Source of the DNA: a virus
IMG/VR virus record: IMGVR_UViG_3300032093_013413
Coordinates: 1-29,687 of that record
DNA length: 29,687 nt
Direction: 5' to 3' (one strand)
Shown here: one piece after another, positions 1 to 7,394 of the stretch
Position numbering within the stretch: position 1 is the first letter of the stretch
Layout: each line of letters starts with the position of its first letter
Translations under genes and position numbers: made by a program
Notes under the pieces: generated by a model
What the model was told of the DNA's origin: nothing
Databases searched by the model: none
The model's input: the letters and a program-made list of their open reading frames with translations, nothing else

Positions 1-76
1 ACGGGCACTTCCAGAGCCTCGGTCCGATTGTTTCCTTTGGTCGACCTACGGAAATTGCGACCTTAGGTCGGAGGTT

Positions 77-88
77 TTGTAACCAAAT
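77..88 (+). repeat. Candidate integrase arm-type site, copy 1
   Basis: The 12-mer TTGTAACCAAAT occurs here and again at 282-293, and 11 of its bases recur at 304-314. This copy lies left of the tRNA-fragment core, the other two lie right of it. Repeats of this length and spacing on either side of a core are what arm-type integrase-binding sites look like. The binding role is inferred. Confidence 0.5.
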
Positions 89-174
89 GTATCCCCGGAG
101 CTCCTTTTTTCGTTTCCCCATGGCACATTAGGTCGGAGCGGAAATGAAAAAACCTCGCGAAATGCGGGATTTCT

Positions 175-218
175 AGTACCCCCGAGAGGAATCGAACCTC
201 CGACCTACGGTTTAGGAA
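175..218 (-). other. Attachment-site core: 3' half of a tRNA-Arg(CCU) gene
   Basis: Read on the minus strand, this segment folds as the 3' half of a tRNA. It has a 7-nt anticodon loop TTCCTAA at 218-212 (U33, anticodon CCU, A37), then the 3' anticodon-stem strand ACCGT, a 5-nt variable loop AGGTC, a T-arm with stem GGAGG/CCTCT and loop TTCGATT, an acceptor strand CGGGGGT and discriminator A. The 5' half is absent: the bases just upstream (CAAAA) do not pair with ACCGT. A tRNA broken at the anticodon loop directly beside a tyrosine integrase is the classic mark of an att core. An intact tRNA-Arg(CCU) sharing these ~44 bases is expected at the other junction, or in the unoccupied host site. It is not a functional tRNA as it stands. 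Confidence 0.8.
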
Positions 219-281
219 TTTTGGTTTGCTTTTGGACCAAAGGTGTCGATTCCCCGAGGAAATTGGCCTTCTTGAAATTTG

Positions 282-293
282 TTGTAACCAAAT
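282..293 (+). repeat. Candidate integrase arm-type site, copy 2
   Basis: This is an exact second copy of TTGTAACCAAAT, in direct orientation, about 65 bases right of the att core and 20 bases before the integrase start codon. It could also affect integrase expression, since it falls where a promoter or operator would lie. Confidence 0.5.
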
Positions 294-303
294 TTCGAGG
301 AGT

Positions 304-314
304 TTGTAACCAAT
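304..314 (+). repeat. Candidate integrase arm-type site, copy 3, overlapping the integrase start
   Basis: The third copy, TTGTAACCAAT, runs into the integrase ATG (313-315), so an integrase bound here could block its own translation start region or promoter. The preceding bases AGTTTGTAAC (301-310) recur at 3176-3185, just before the broken integrase copy. Confidence 0.45.
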
Positions 315-1569
315 GTCCAAAGTTCTGCCGACCTACAGCCACTTCAAACCGCGCAACATCGGCTACGTTTTCTGGCGCGGAAAGCGCTTTTACTTCAACG
401 GCGCACCTTTCGGCAGCGAAGCGAGCCTAAAACTCTACCACGACTTCATCCGCATCAACTGCGGAACCAAGCGAGACAAGGCCAGCCCCGTGCTGATCGC
501 CAAGCCCCTTCGAGACGTAACGCTCGCCAAGCTGGCCGACATGTACCTGGAGCACATGTCCGAGCCCGGTCGCCTGGAAAAGGGCGAGCTCGACAAGCAC
601 CGCCGGATTCTGGAGATCGCAGTCGAACGCTACGGCACGCTGCTCGCCTCTGAGTTCGGCCCGGTCTACTTGGCCGACCTGCGCGACTATCTGGCGAGCA
701 ACGAGTTCATTCGCCAGTTCCGCAATCGCAAAGGCAAAGTCACCCGGACGATGCGCTACCGTTTAACCCGGACGACGATCAATCATCAGTTGGGAAACTT
801 TAAGCGGGTCTTCAAGTGGGCCGTCTCGCGCGAGATCATCTCGCCGGACCGGTTGACCGCACTCGCGACGGTTGGTGGGCTGCGTTATCAGAAGTCCGAA
901 GCCCGCGAGACCGCGCCGCGTCTTCCAGTCGATTGGGCCACGGTGCAAAAGGTTCTGCCTCACGTGACTCCAGTCGTCGCGGACATGATTCGGTTCCAGT
1001 GGCATACTGGCTGCCGGCCGCAGAACGTCTGTACCATCCGGCCGTGCGAGGTTGATACCTCTCAGGAGCCTTGGGTCTGGACGCCGACGCATCACAAAGC
1101 CAAGTACCGTGGGCATGATCTGGTCATCTTCCTCGGCCCGGCGGCTCAGGCGGTGCTCAAGCCCTACCTTGATCGGCCGTCGAAGCAGTACTGCTTTTCG
1201 CCCAAAGAGTCGGTGGCTCATCGCTACAAGACCGACCAGCCGCGGAAGAATCGCAAACCGAAGTCGGACCTGAAGCACATTCGGGATCATTACACGACGG
1301 ATACCTACCATCAGGCCGTCACCCACGGGATTGCCCAACAGGCGACGCCGCGAATTGACCAGCCCTACCGGGTCGCGAAATTCAGGGCGGCGGGTCTAAT
1401 CTACTGGACGCCACACCAGCTGCGGCACGCGAAGGCCCAGATGATTCGCGACCAGTTCGGCCTGGAGGCAGCTCAAGCCGTCCTCGGCCACAGCAGCCTG
1501 ACCGCAACGCAGATCTACGCAAAAAAGCGGCTGGACCTGGCGAAGGAACTGGCGGCGAAGTGTGGGTAG
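313..1569 (+). CDS. int: Tyrosine recombinase / phage integrase
   Basis: The 418-aa protein would catalyse site-specific recombination between attP and attB at the tRNA-Arg site. The C-terminal catalytic domain shows the full set of active-site residues: Arg235 in TGCRPQNV, Lys264 in the HHKAKYRG beta-hairpin, His368 and Arg371 in TPHQLRHA, His393 in LGHSS and the nucleophile Tyr402 in TQIYAKK. The N-terminal ~60 residues are basic and aromatic, as in arm-binding domains, followed by a SAM-like core-binding domain at about 70-190. An insertion of about 60 basic residues (295-358) separates the Lys hairpin from the HxxR box, longer than in many family members. The start chosen is ATG at 313, which overlaps repeat copy 3; no strong Shine-Dalgarno sequence is seen. 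The 5' end lies 95 bases from the tRNA fragment, which supports the att assignment. Confidence 0.93.
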   Translation: MSKVLPTYSHFKPRNIGYVFWRGKRFYFNGAPFGSEASLKLYHDFIRINCGTKRDKASPVLIAKPLRDVTLAKLADMYLEHMSEPGRLEKGELDKHRRILEIAVERYGTLLASEFGPVYLADLRDYLASNEFIRQFRNRKGKVTRTMRYRLTRTTINHQLGNFKRVFKWAVSREIISPDRLTALATVGGLRYQKSEARETAPRLPVDWATVQKVLPHVTPVVADMIRFQWHTGCRPQNVCTIRPCEVDTSQEPWVWTPTHHKAKYRGHDLVIFLGPAAQAVLKPYLDRPSKQYCFSPKESVAHRYKTDQPRKNRKPKSDLKHIRDHYTTDTYHQAVTHGIAQQATPRIDQPYRVAKFRAAGLIYWTPHQLRHAKAQMIRDQFGLEAAQAVLGHSSLTATQIYAKKRLDLAKELAAKCG

Positions 1570-1640
1570 GACTCCCCTGCTCTGGGTTCATTGTCGAGGC
1601 GGGGGGGCTGTTGAGACGCAAGTCCTCGCCGGGCTCCCGC

Positions 1641-2987
1641 CTAAATTTTGTCGGACTTCTGCAGATTGCATTTGCGGCAAAGAAGCTGGACGTTTTGGTC
1701 CGAGTTGCTGCCGCCTTTGGCGACCGGGACAATGTGATCGAATTCGAGGTAGTCAGTTGCTCCGCATTCGGCGCACTTGCCGCTGTAACGCTGCCAGACC
1801 CTTTGGCGCACTTCACGCGGGATATGGCGGTCTGGGGCTCCGGTGGAACGGCGAACCAAGGTTTGGTTGTTAAGTTGAAGCAAGGACTTAAACCGCTCAA
1901 AAAACAGAGGGTCTGGCTTCCTGCAGCGGAAACTGATGGTCGGTTTGTTCTTGACCGTTAAATTCAAGAGCCGATCCTGACCGTTCCAGCCGACAATTGC
2001 CCGATAAGTGATGCTCAACGGTTTAGTCTCGGACTCAAAAATGACCCGGGAGTCCGTCAGGGCTAAGTTGCCGTCGTGCAGGTCGTCTGTAAGGCCCGAC
2101 TTTAGGTTGCGCTGAATGTTGGCTTCACATCGTCCCCAGAAGAAAACAGACTCGCTTGGCTGTAAGTTCAAACCCGGCGGGGGCGGGACTTGGGGCGGAT
2201 TTCCACTGGAAATCATAGTCCTTTCTCTGAGAAGGCTGAGTTCGCTTCGGATGTAGTCTTTAAACATGGCACCAAAAGAGAAAGTCTGCATCAGCCATTT
2301 CAGATACCGCTCTTCCTCGGCGGTCACGACTCCATCTGACTTAACGTCCGCTAGCACATGTTCGGCGAAGGACTTTGCATGCGGAGTTACTGCCTCTAGC
2401 AACTCCTCGCGAGTCAGCCCCAGTGCGTCGGCGGAGGCTTGTAGGTTTTGCCAGAGCTTTTGGTCAAGGATGCCTGTTGAAGTCGCCTCAGCGAACAAGC
2501 CCCGTAAAATACCGATCCCCTGGCGTAAAGCGTTGCGGCGAGCAAACACCTTTACGGTTGAGCCAGTGAAACTGGCGACGCCCTGCAAAGCTTCCAGTTC
2601 GGATGCCGTCAGGACTCCGTCTTTGAGGGCTTCCGAGAGACATTCTGCAAATGCAAGCGAGGCGACTTCTTCGTTGAGTTGCTTCACTTCGTCTTGAGGT
2701 AAACGGAGCTTTTCAGCGATGACGCCGAGTAATTGGCGTTGATTCGGTTGGGGTAGCCCGTTCTCCCACAGTCGCTGCAGCATCAGCTGGTAGTATGCTT
2801 TTGTCGCGACCTTGAGATCAGTCGGATTGTATTCATGAGCAATCAACACCTCGCTCAGGTCAAAAGCCGACTTCTTGGTTTGAAAACCGTGTGCGATAGC
2901 CTGCTGTAGCAGCCTCACGCGTTGCTCCTGACCTGGGTTGGTGAATTCGGTCCAAGCGCGTTTGAGAAGCGATTTGACTTTGGACAT
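1641..2987 (-). CDS. TerB-like / PH-like / HNH endonuclease fusion protein
   Basis: This 448-aa protein has three visible parts. Residues ~1-255 are helical and carry two TerB/calcium-loop-like acidic segments, LKDGVLTASE near 121-130 and VKSDGVVTAEE near 215-225. After a Pro-rich hinge (264-272), residues ~280-370 resemble a bacterial PH (YokE/GRAM-like) fold, with the signature LTDSRVIF at 310-317. Residues 388-448 form a clear HNH nuclease: CAEC (405-408), FDHIVPVAKGG (416-426) with His418, Asn432, and CRKCN (437-441), so the zinc cysteines and catalytic His are intact. HNH proteins cut DNA; the PH-like part could target membrane or ligand. It is the only defence-region gene on the minus strand and lies between the integrase and an integrase remnant, with lower GC than the phage half. 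A role as a defence effector is inferred; a homing-type or packaging HNH is less likely given the other domains. Confidence 0.75.
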   Translation of the reverse strand: MSKVKSLLKRAWTEFTNPGQEQRVRLLQQAIAHGFQTKKSAFDLSEVLIAHEYNPTDLKVATKAYYQLMLQRLWENGLPQPNQRQLLGVIAEKLRLPQDEVKQLNEEVASLAFAECLSEALKDGVLTASELEALQGVASFTGSTVKVFARRNALRQGIGILRGLFAEATSTGILDQKLWQNLQASADALGLTREELLEAVTPHAKSFAEHVLADVKSDGVVTAEEERYLKWLMQTFSFGAMFKDYIRSELSLLRERTMISSGNPPQVPPPPGLNLQPSESVFFWGRCEANIQRNLKSGLTDDLHDGNLALTDSRVIFESETKPLSITYRAIVGWNGQDRLLNLTVKNKPTISFRCRKPDPLFFERFKSLLQLNNQTLVRRSTGAPDRHIPREVRQRVWQRYSGKCAECGATDYLEFDHIVPVAKGGSNSDQNVQLLCRKCNLQKSDKI

Positions 2988-3203
2988 CGGTGGGATCCCA
3001 GAACCTTAGGTGGAAGGAAGGGGTAAACTCGAGCCGCGAACGGCTATCGCCCCATCTTAGCGAGGATTTCTTGCGGGAAAACAGTCGTGAGCGGCTTGCG
3101 GCTTGGGCCGGCCACCTTTCGGGCCAAATTCGTGATGAGGCTGTAAAAAGGATGCCAGTGGTAGGCAAAATTCCCAGTTTGTAACATTTCAGGCTGCGCG
3201 TTC
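2988..3203. other. Gene-poor spacer upstream of the HNH gene
   Basis: No convincing gene is seen. It should hold the promoter of the leftward HNH gene, but I cannot point to clear -35/-10 boxes, and the sequence before its ATG has no strong Shine-Dalgarno match. A 64-codon rightward open frame (2990-3184) has a GTG start without a ribosome site and resembles nothing I know. AGTTTGTAAC at 3176-3185 is an exact copy of the 10 bases just upstream of the intact integrase start (301-310). Confidence 0.5.
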
Positions 3204-3370
3204 CATACGCCGCACCAGCTGCGGCACGCCTAGGCCCAGATGATTCGTGGCACTACGGGCTGGAGGCAGCTCAGGCCGTCCTCGGCCACAAGCAGCCTGC
3301 CCGCGACGCAGATCTACGCTAAGAAGCGGCTCGACTTGGCCAAAGAGCTGGCGGCGAAATGTGGGTAGGA
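3204..3370 (+). pseudogene. Broken 3' end of a second tyrosine integrase gene
   Basis: This segment aligns end to end with 1406-1570, the last ~55 codons of the intact integrase, at roughly 85% identity by eye. It retains the CACCAGCTGCGGCAC box (HxxR motif), the LGH region, the ATCTACGC of the catalytic Tyr and the final GTGGGTAG. It is inactivated: the Lys codon after RHA is a TAG stop (3231-3233), one base is missing around 3250-3260, and one is added in CCACAAGC near 3288-3291. Weaker similarity continues ~50 bases past the stop. The rest of the gene is missing, although the AGTTTGTAAC that precedes the intact start is found 19 bases before this fragment. Most differences fall where third positions would be, so it probably derives from a related element, not a recent duplication. 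Confidence 0.85.
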
Positions 3371-3589
3371 TTGACCTGCCCTGTCCAAATTGCCGGGGCG
3401 GGAGTCTCAGGTGAGCATTGCCCTCTCGCTGTGTTCCCGCAGCGGCTTACTTTCGCCAATCAAACGTGATGGGATCCCGTTCAAAAACTTGGGAAAAATT
3501 GCAGAAGAATGACGCTGCTTAACTGAACTGCTATCTTGTTGACCTAAACACGGTGGTAGGTCCAAAGGGACGGTGATTGGAAGGGAAAG
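3371..3589. other. Intergenic region upstream of the Mrr-type gene
   Basis: No gene is seen. The first ~50 bases resemble the sequence after the intact integrase stop (1571-1620), so they belong to the integrase-remnant duplication. The rest should carry the promoter for the rightward defence genes; it includes the inverted repeat at 3541-3562. A Shine-Dalgarno-like GGAAGG (3579-3584) sits five bases before the ATG at 3590. Confidence 0.5.
3541..3562. promoter_or_regulatory. Candidate operator: GACCTA-N10-TAGGTC inverted repeat
   Basis: A perfect 6-bp inverted repeat, GACCTA (3541-3546) and TAGGTC (3557-3562), with a 10-nt spacer lies 28 bases before the start of the Mrr-type gene. The half-site is the same hexamer that is repeated around the att core. 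The position suits a regulator-binding site, but no regulator gene is visible in the window. Confidence 0.35.
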
Positions 3590-4660
3590 ATGTCAAAGAC
3601 TCAACAACGGGTTTTCTTGGTTCGTGCAGGTGGGGATGGCGAGGACGAGCAGTACGCCATCGAAAATGGCGTTGCGATTCTTGGTTTCAGGGAGGTTCCC
3701 TCGCTTGCCGGGATTGGTGACTACCAGGGTATTTTTGATTTGGTAAAGGCCACCTTCCCCAATGCCAAAACCCGGGCAATCGGGAACTACTCTGGGCAGC
3801 TTTGGGCATTTGCTCTGGCAATACAAGTCGGTGACATTGTTGTCCTGCCGAGAAAGTTAACAAACCAAGTAGCACTGGGGCGGGTGACGGGCAACTACCA
3901 ATACGAAAAAGTTGGGGATTCGTTTCGGCATGTTCGGGCTGTTGAGTGGATTCGACCGGAGATACCGAGGTCGCTCTTCAAGCAAGACCTTTTGTACTCA
4001 ATCGGTGCATTTATGACGGTCTGCAACATCAAACGAAACGACGCCGAAAATCGAATCCTCGCGATGCTTAACGGAAAGTCAGATCCAGGCTTTCAAGGGG
4101 GCGTCGGTCCAGCCGGGCCGATTCGAGTCGATGAAGACGATGCTGAGGAGGTGGCTCACGACTTGGCTTTGGCTGCGAACGATCGAATTGTGGCTCACAT
4201 CCAAAGCCGTTTTGTTGGACATAAGTTGGCAGAATTAGTCGAAGCAATCCTCAAGGCAGATGGCTGGATCACCAAGTTATCCCCGCCTGGACCTGACGGA
4301 GGTGTTGATATTCTTGGTGGCCGGGGTCCTTTGGGGCTCGACGCCCCACGCCTTTGCGTGCAAGTTAAATCTCAAACTTCACCAGCGGAGGTCACTATCT
4401 ATCGAACACTTCAAGGTGCGATGCAATCTTTCAAGGCTGAGCAAGGGCTCCTTGTTTGTTGGGGCGGCTTTAACCGGGTTGTTCTGAGTGAATCAAAGCA
4501 GGCTCATTTCACAATTCGCCTGTGGGACAGCCGCGACGTCGTCGAAGCGATCTATCGGACTTATGAACGCTTGCCGCCCGAGATTCAAGCTGAGTTGCCG
4601 CTGAAAAAGGTTTGGATGCTAGTTGATGAACATGGGGGGGCCGACTTGGAGGAAGAGTAA
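3590..4660 (+). CDS. Mrr-type restriction endonuclease with N-terminal EVE/PUA-like domain
   Basis: The 356-aa protein has an N-terminal domain (about 5-150) with GDIVVLPRK and VALGRVTGNYQY, typical of the EVE/PUA-like beta-barrels that read modified bases and are found at the N-termini of restriction-system proteins. The C-terminal part (about 195-325) is an Mrr_cat-type PD-(D/E)XK nuclease: FVGHKLAELVEAILKADGW helix, GPDGGVDIL with catalytic Asp240, then LCVQVKSQ with the Q258-x-K260 form of the motif that marks the Mrr family. Such proteins are usually modification-dependent (type IV) DNases that cut DNA carrying modified bases, a role inferred here from domain pairing. It stands upstream of the type I system but is separated from it by ~325 bases, so it probably has its own promoter. 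ATG at 3590 is supported by GGAAGG upstream. Confidence 0.85.
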   Translation: MSKTQQRVFLVRAGGDGEDEQYAIENGVAILGFREVPSLAGIGDYQGIFDLVKATFPNAKTRAIGNYSGQLWAFALAIQVGDIVVLPRKLTNQVALGRVTGNYQYEKVGDSFRHVRAVEWIRPEIPRSLFKQDLLYSIGAFMTVCNIKRNDAENRILAMLNGKSDPGFQGGVGPAGPIRVDEDDAEEVAHDLALAANDRIVAHIQSRFVGHKLAELVEAILKADGWITKLSPPGPDGGVDILGGRGPLGLDAPRLCVQVKSQTSPAEVTIYRTLQGAMQSFKAEQGLLVCWGGFNRVVLSESKQAHFTIRLWDSRDVVEAIYRTYERLPPEIQAELPLKKVWMLVDEHGGADLEEE

Positions 4661-4985
4661 AGAGGGTTGGGATTCCCATCTAGGTGGTTAAAACATGAGA
4701 GGCGATGGACGATCACCCTATGCGTATGGCGGCAAAGACGATGAAAAATTATCCAATTGCACTCAAGGAATGGGAGGCCGAGTGCCTCGCTGTTCAATGC
4801 AACACGTCTAGAAAACGCACTGCCCGTTGTTGCATCTGGCTTGCCGTTATTTGAATGAAAAGCTGTCGCTTGTTCACGCGGACGGACTTGGACAAGTTGC
4901 TTACAAGGCTGGCACGCTAGTTTAACGAAAATTAAAGACCATCGAGGCCGAAGTAGAGTTGGACGACTTTCGAGGAAGAAACACA
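4661..4985. other. 325-bp gap between the Mrr gene and hsdR
   Basis: No recognisable gene. One 44-codon plus-strand frame (ATG 4720 to TGA 4854, cysteine-rich near its end) has no convincing ribosome site and I do not recognise it. The last part (4921-4985) is AT-richer and probably holds the hsdRSM promoter and leader. A TTG at 4959 could open hsdR nine codons early, but the ATG at 4986 has a better ribosome site. Confidence 0.4.
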
Positions 4986-7394
4986 ATGGCCAAGAATGAA
5001 GCCGAGACACGCTATGAGCTGATCGACCCTGTCTTGCGGGACAAGGGTTATCGCATGCCCTACGTTCGGCTCGAAACGCCTGCGCCAGTGGAGCCCACAG
5101 GCCCCAAGGGTCGTCGTCGCGCTGGGCCTGGCAAGATGGACTATTTGCTTTGCGTCGAGGTTCCCAACGGCACGACGCCGTTACCCGTGGCCATTCTCGA
5201 AGCGAAGAAAGAGGACGAAGACCCACTCAAAGGGATGCAACAGGCCAAGGACTACGCCGAGTGCAAACGTTTCGACGCCAAGTACATTTTCTCTACCAAC
5301 GGTCATCGTTACGCCAAGTTCAATAAATTCACCGGCGAGCACACTGGACCATTCGCATTCACCGACTTTCCCGACCATCAGCGTTTAACGGATTGCTACC
5401 ATCGACACACCGGTATTAAGCTCGATGACCCATCCTCGCTGCTACTTTTTCAGCCTGACAGTCCCGCCTATCCCGATTCTCGCTACTATCAGGACGCGGC
5501 CATTCGAGCCGCCTTCGAAAAGATACTCAAATGCGAAGCAGATGGCGAAGCTCCGCGAGTGCTCCTTTCGCTGGCGACCGGATCAGGTAAGACAATCATC
5601 GCTGCCAACCTGCTGTGGCGACTCAACGAAGCGGAACGGCTGCCGAAACCCGCTCTGTTCCTTTGCGACCGCGACGAATTGCGTGAGCAAGCCTATACCA
5701 AACTCAAAGCGGTTTTTGGCGACAACGCTCGGCTCGTCAAGACAGAAAAAGGCGACAACGCGGCTAAGAATGCTCGCATCCACATCGCCACCTATCAAAC
5801 GCTCGGCCTAGACGATGAATCCACCAACTTTGCTAGTTTCCTGACCGAGCATTACCCACCCGATGCTTTCAGCGTCATCGTGATCGACGAATGTCATCGT
5901 TCGGCCTGGGGCAAATGGTCGGTCATTCTCGAACGCAATCCGTCTGCCATCCACATCGGACTGACCGCGACCCCTCGCCAACTCCGCGAAGCGAAAGACA
6001 AGACCGACGAGGACGCCGAAATCACCGCCAACAATCTCAAATACTTCGGCGAGCCAGTTTACGAATACACCCTCATTCAAGCCCAGGAAGACGGCTACCT
6101 CGCCGCTTGCGAAATTGTCAAACGTAAACCGACCATTGACGCTCGCGTTTTTACCCGCGCGGAAGTCCTCGCCGCTCGGCCTACCAACATCAAGACCGGG
6201 CAGCCAATCACCGAGGACGACCTGACCAAAAACGAGTACACCGGCAAGGACTTTGACGACGAACTGTTCATCGACATGCGCACGCCTGCCATGTGTGAAG
6301 ACCTGTTCCAGCTCCTTTGTCAGAACGGTGGCCCCGAGCAAAAGGTAATCATCTTCTGCACCCGCGAGATTCATGCCGACCGGGTGGCCATTCAGATGAA
6401 CAATTTGTACGTTCGCTGGTGCCGGGCCAACAACCGTGAACCGAAAGACCACTATGCCTTCAAGTGCATGGGGGGCGTCAACAACGGAGCAGACATGATC
6501 GAGCCGATGAGAGGCTCTGGCGAACGCGCCTTCATTGCCTGCACCGTCGATTTGCTCGAAGCCGGCGTGGACATCGAACGGCTCAACGCAGTCGTTTTCT
6601 TCCGCTACCTCAAGAGTGCCATTAAGTTCTATCAGATGGTCGGTCGCGGCACCCGAATCCACGAGGAGACACAAAAGTACAAGTTCTGGCTGTACGACTA
6701 CACAGGCGTCACCGACCTATTCGGCACCGACTTCATCACCAGCCCGCCTCGACCGCGCGGGCCTGGCGGCGGTGGCGATGATGACGACGGCCCTGGTGGA
6801 GATGGGCCTGATGGCCCGGATGGGCCGCCCCCTGTACCTGAAATTCCCGGCGGCACGCTGATCACGCCGCAAGGGCGATTTATTCTGGGTAGTCGCGATG
6901 GGCGGGCCGTTCCTATTCCCGTAGATGAATATCGTCGCGAGATGATCAAGCGGGTGTTGAGCGAGGCTCACAACTTGGACGACTTCCGCCAACTGTGGAT
7001 CGAATCCCCGAAGCGTCGGCGGCTGATCGATCATCTATTGGGCGACAATTTCAGTCCCGAATTGCTCCGCGACATCGAGCAGATGACTGAATTCGACACC
7101 TACGATCTTTTCGCCCACTACGGTTACCGCGCCCGAGCCTTGAAGCGGCCAGAGCGCAAGGGGATTTATTTGGCGGACAACCTCGATTGGTTCGACGGGA
7201 TGGATACTAGGGCGGCCGCGGTGCTGCGCGGCGTGGGGCATCAGTTCGAGCTTGGCGGCACGGAGGCGTTGGAGACACCTGCCTTGTGGGATGTGCCGGA
7301 GATCAAGTCTGTCGGCGGTCTCGATGCCCTCCGTACTCTTGGCTCCCCGGCCGCAGTAATGTTGGATGCTAAGGGGAGGTTGTTCGCAGCATGA
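4986..7394 (+). CDS. hsdR: Type I restriction enzyme R subunit (nuclease and ATP-dependent translocase)
   Basis: The 802-aa protein is the motor and nuclease of a type I restriction complex. An N-terminal PD-(D/E)XK nuclease (HSDR_N) shows Asp52 in GKMDYLL and Glu72-x-Lys74 in ILEAKKE. The helicase core follows: Walker A in ATGSGKT (about 198-204), the DECH box in VIVIDECHRS (297-306), motif III GLTATP (325-330), then motifs V and VI in LLEAGVDIE (523-531) and YQMVGRGTR (549-557). A low-complexity Gly/Asp/Pro linker (about 588-622) leads to an EcoEI-type C-terminal domain that contacts HsdM. The ATG at 4986 follows GAGGAAG at a good distance; a TTG at 4959 is in frame but poorer. The stop overlaps the hsdS start (ATGA, 7391-7394), so the two are translationally coupled. 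All key motifs are intact, so it is probably active. Confidence 0.95.
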   Translation: MAKNEAETRYELIDPVLRDKGYRMPYVRLETPAPVEPTGPKGRRRAGPGKMDYLLCVEVPNGTTPLPVAILEAKKEDEDPLKGMQQAKDYAECKRFDAKYIFSTNGHRYAKFNKFTGEHTGPFAFTDFPDHQRLTDCYHRHTGIKLDDPSSLLLFQPDSPAYPDSRYYQDAAIRAAFEKILKCEADGEAPRVLLSLATGSGKTIIAANLLWRLNEAERLPKPALFLCDRDELREQAYTKLKAVFGDNARLVKTEKGDNAAKNARIHIATYQTLGLDDESTNFASFLTEHYPPDAFSVIVIDECHRSAWGKWSVILERNPSAIHIGLTATPRQLREAKDKTDEDAEITANNLKYFGEPVYEYTLIQAQEDGYLAACEIVKRKPTIDARVFTRAEVLAARPTNIKTGQPITEDDLTKNEYTGKDFDDELFIDMRTPAMCEDLFQLLCQNGGPEQKVIIFCTREIHADRVAIQMNNLYVRWCRANNREPKDHYAFKCMGGVNNGADMIEPMRGSGERAFIACTVDLLEAGVDIERLNAVVFFRYLKSAIKFYQMVGRGTRIHEETQKYKFWLYDYTGVTDLFGTDFITSPPRPRGPGGGGDDDDGPGGDGPDGPDGPPPVPEIPGGTLITPQGRFILGSRDGRAVPIPVDEYRREMIKRVLSEAHNLDDFRQLWIESPKRRRLIDHLLGDNFSPELLRDIEQMTEFDTYDLFAHYGYRARALKRPERKGIYLADNLDWFDGMDTRAAAVLRGVGHQFELGGTEALETPALWDVPEIKSVGGLDALRTLGSPAAVMLDAKGRLFAA

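Larger units (their letters stand above)
42..335. repeat. Five copies of CGACCTA/TAGGTCG around the att core
   Basis: The 7-mer CGACCTA is found at 42-48, 201-207 (inside the tRNA fragment) and 329-335, and its complement TAGGTCG at 64-70 and 129-135. Two of the inverted copies extend to TTAGGTCGGAG (63-73 and 128-138), matching 11 of the bases of the tRNA core except one. The copies at 42-48 and 64-70 form an inverted repeat with a 15-nt spacer. By chance about 0.04 copies would be expected in this length on both strands. They may be core-type half sites or binding sites for an excisionase or repressor. Confidence 0.5.

Noticed and set aside
175-300. Complete tRNA gene at the att site
   Set aside because: Only the 3' half from the anticodon loop can be folded; the 5' half is missing and the sequence on that side does not pair.
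2990-3184. 64-aa plus-strand frame before the integrase remnant
   Set aside because: GTG start without a ribosome site, partly overlapping the likely promoter region of the HNH gene, no recognisable family.
4585-5226. 213-aa minus-strand frame crossing the mrr-hsdR gap
   Set aside because: It overlaps the ends of two good genes antisense, and its sequence (basic, Ser/Pro/Arg rich) has no gene-like features.
5808-6674. 288-aa minus-strand frame inside hsdR
   Set aside because: Antisense shadow of the hsdR helicase domain, whose motifs are intact on the plus strand.
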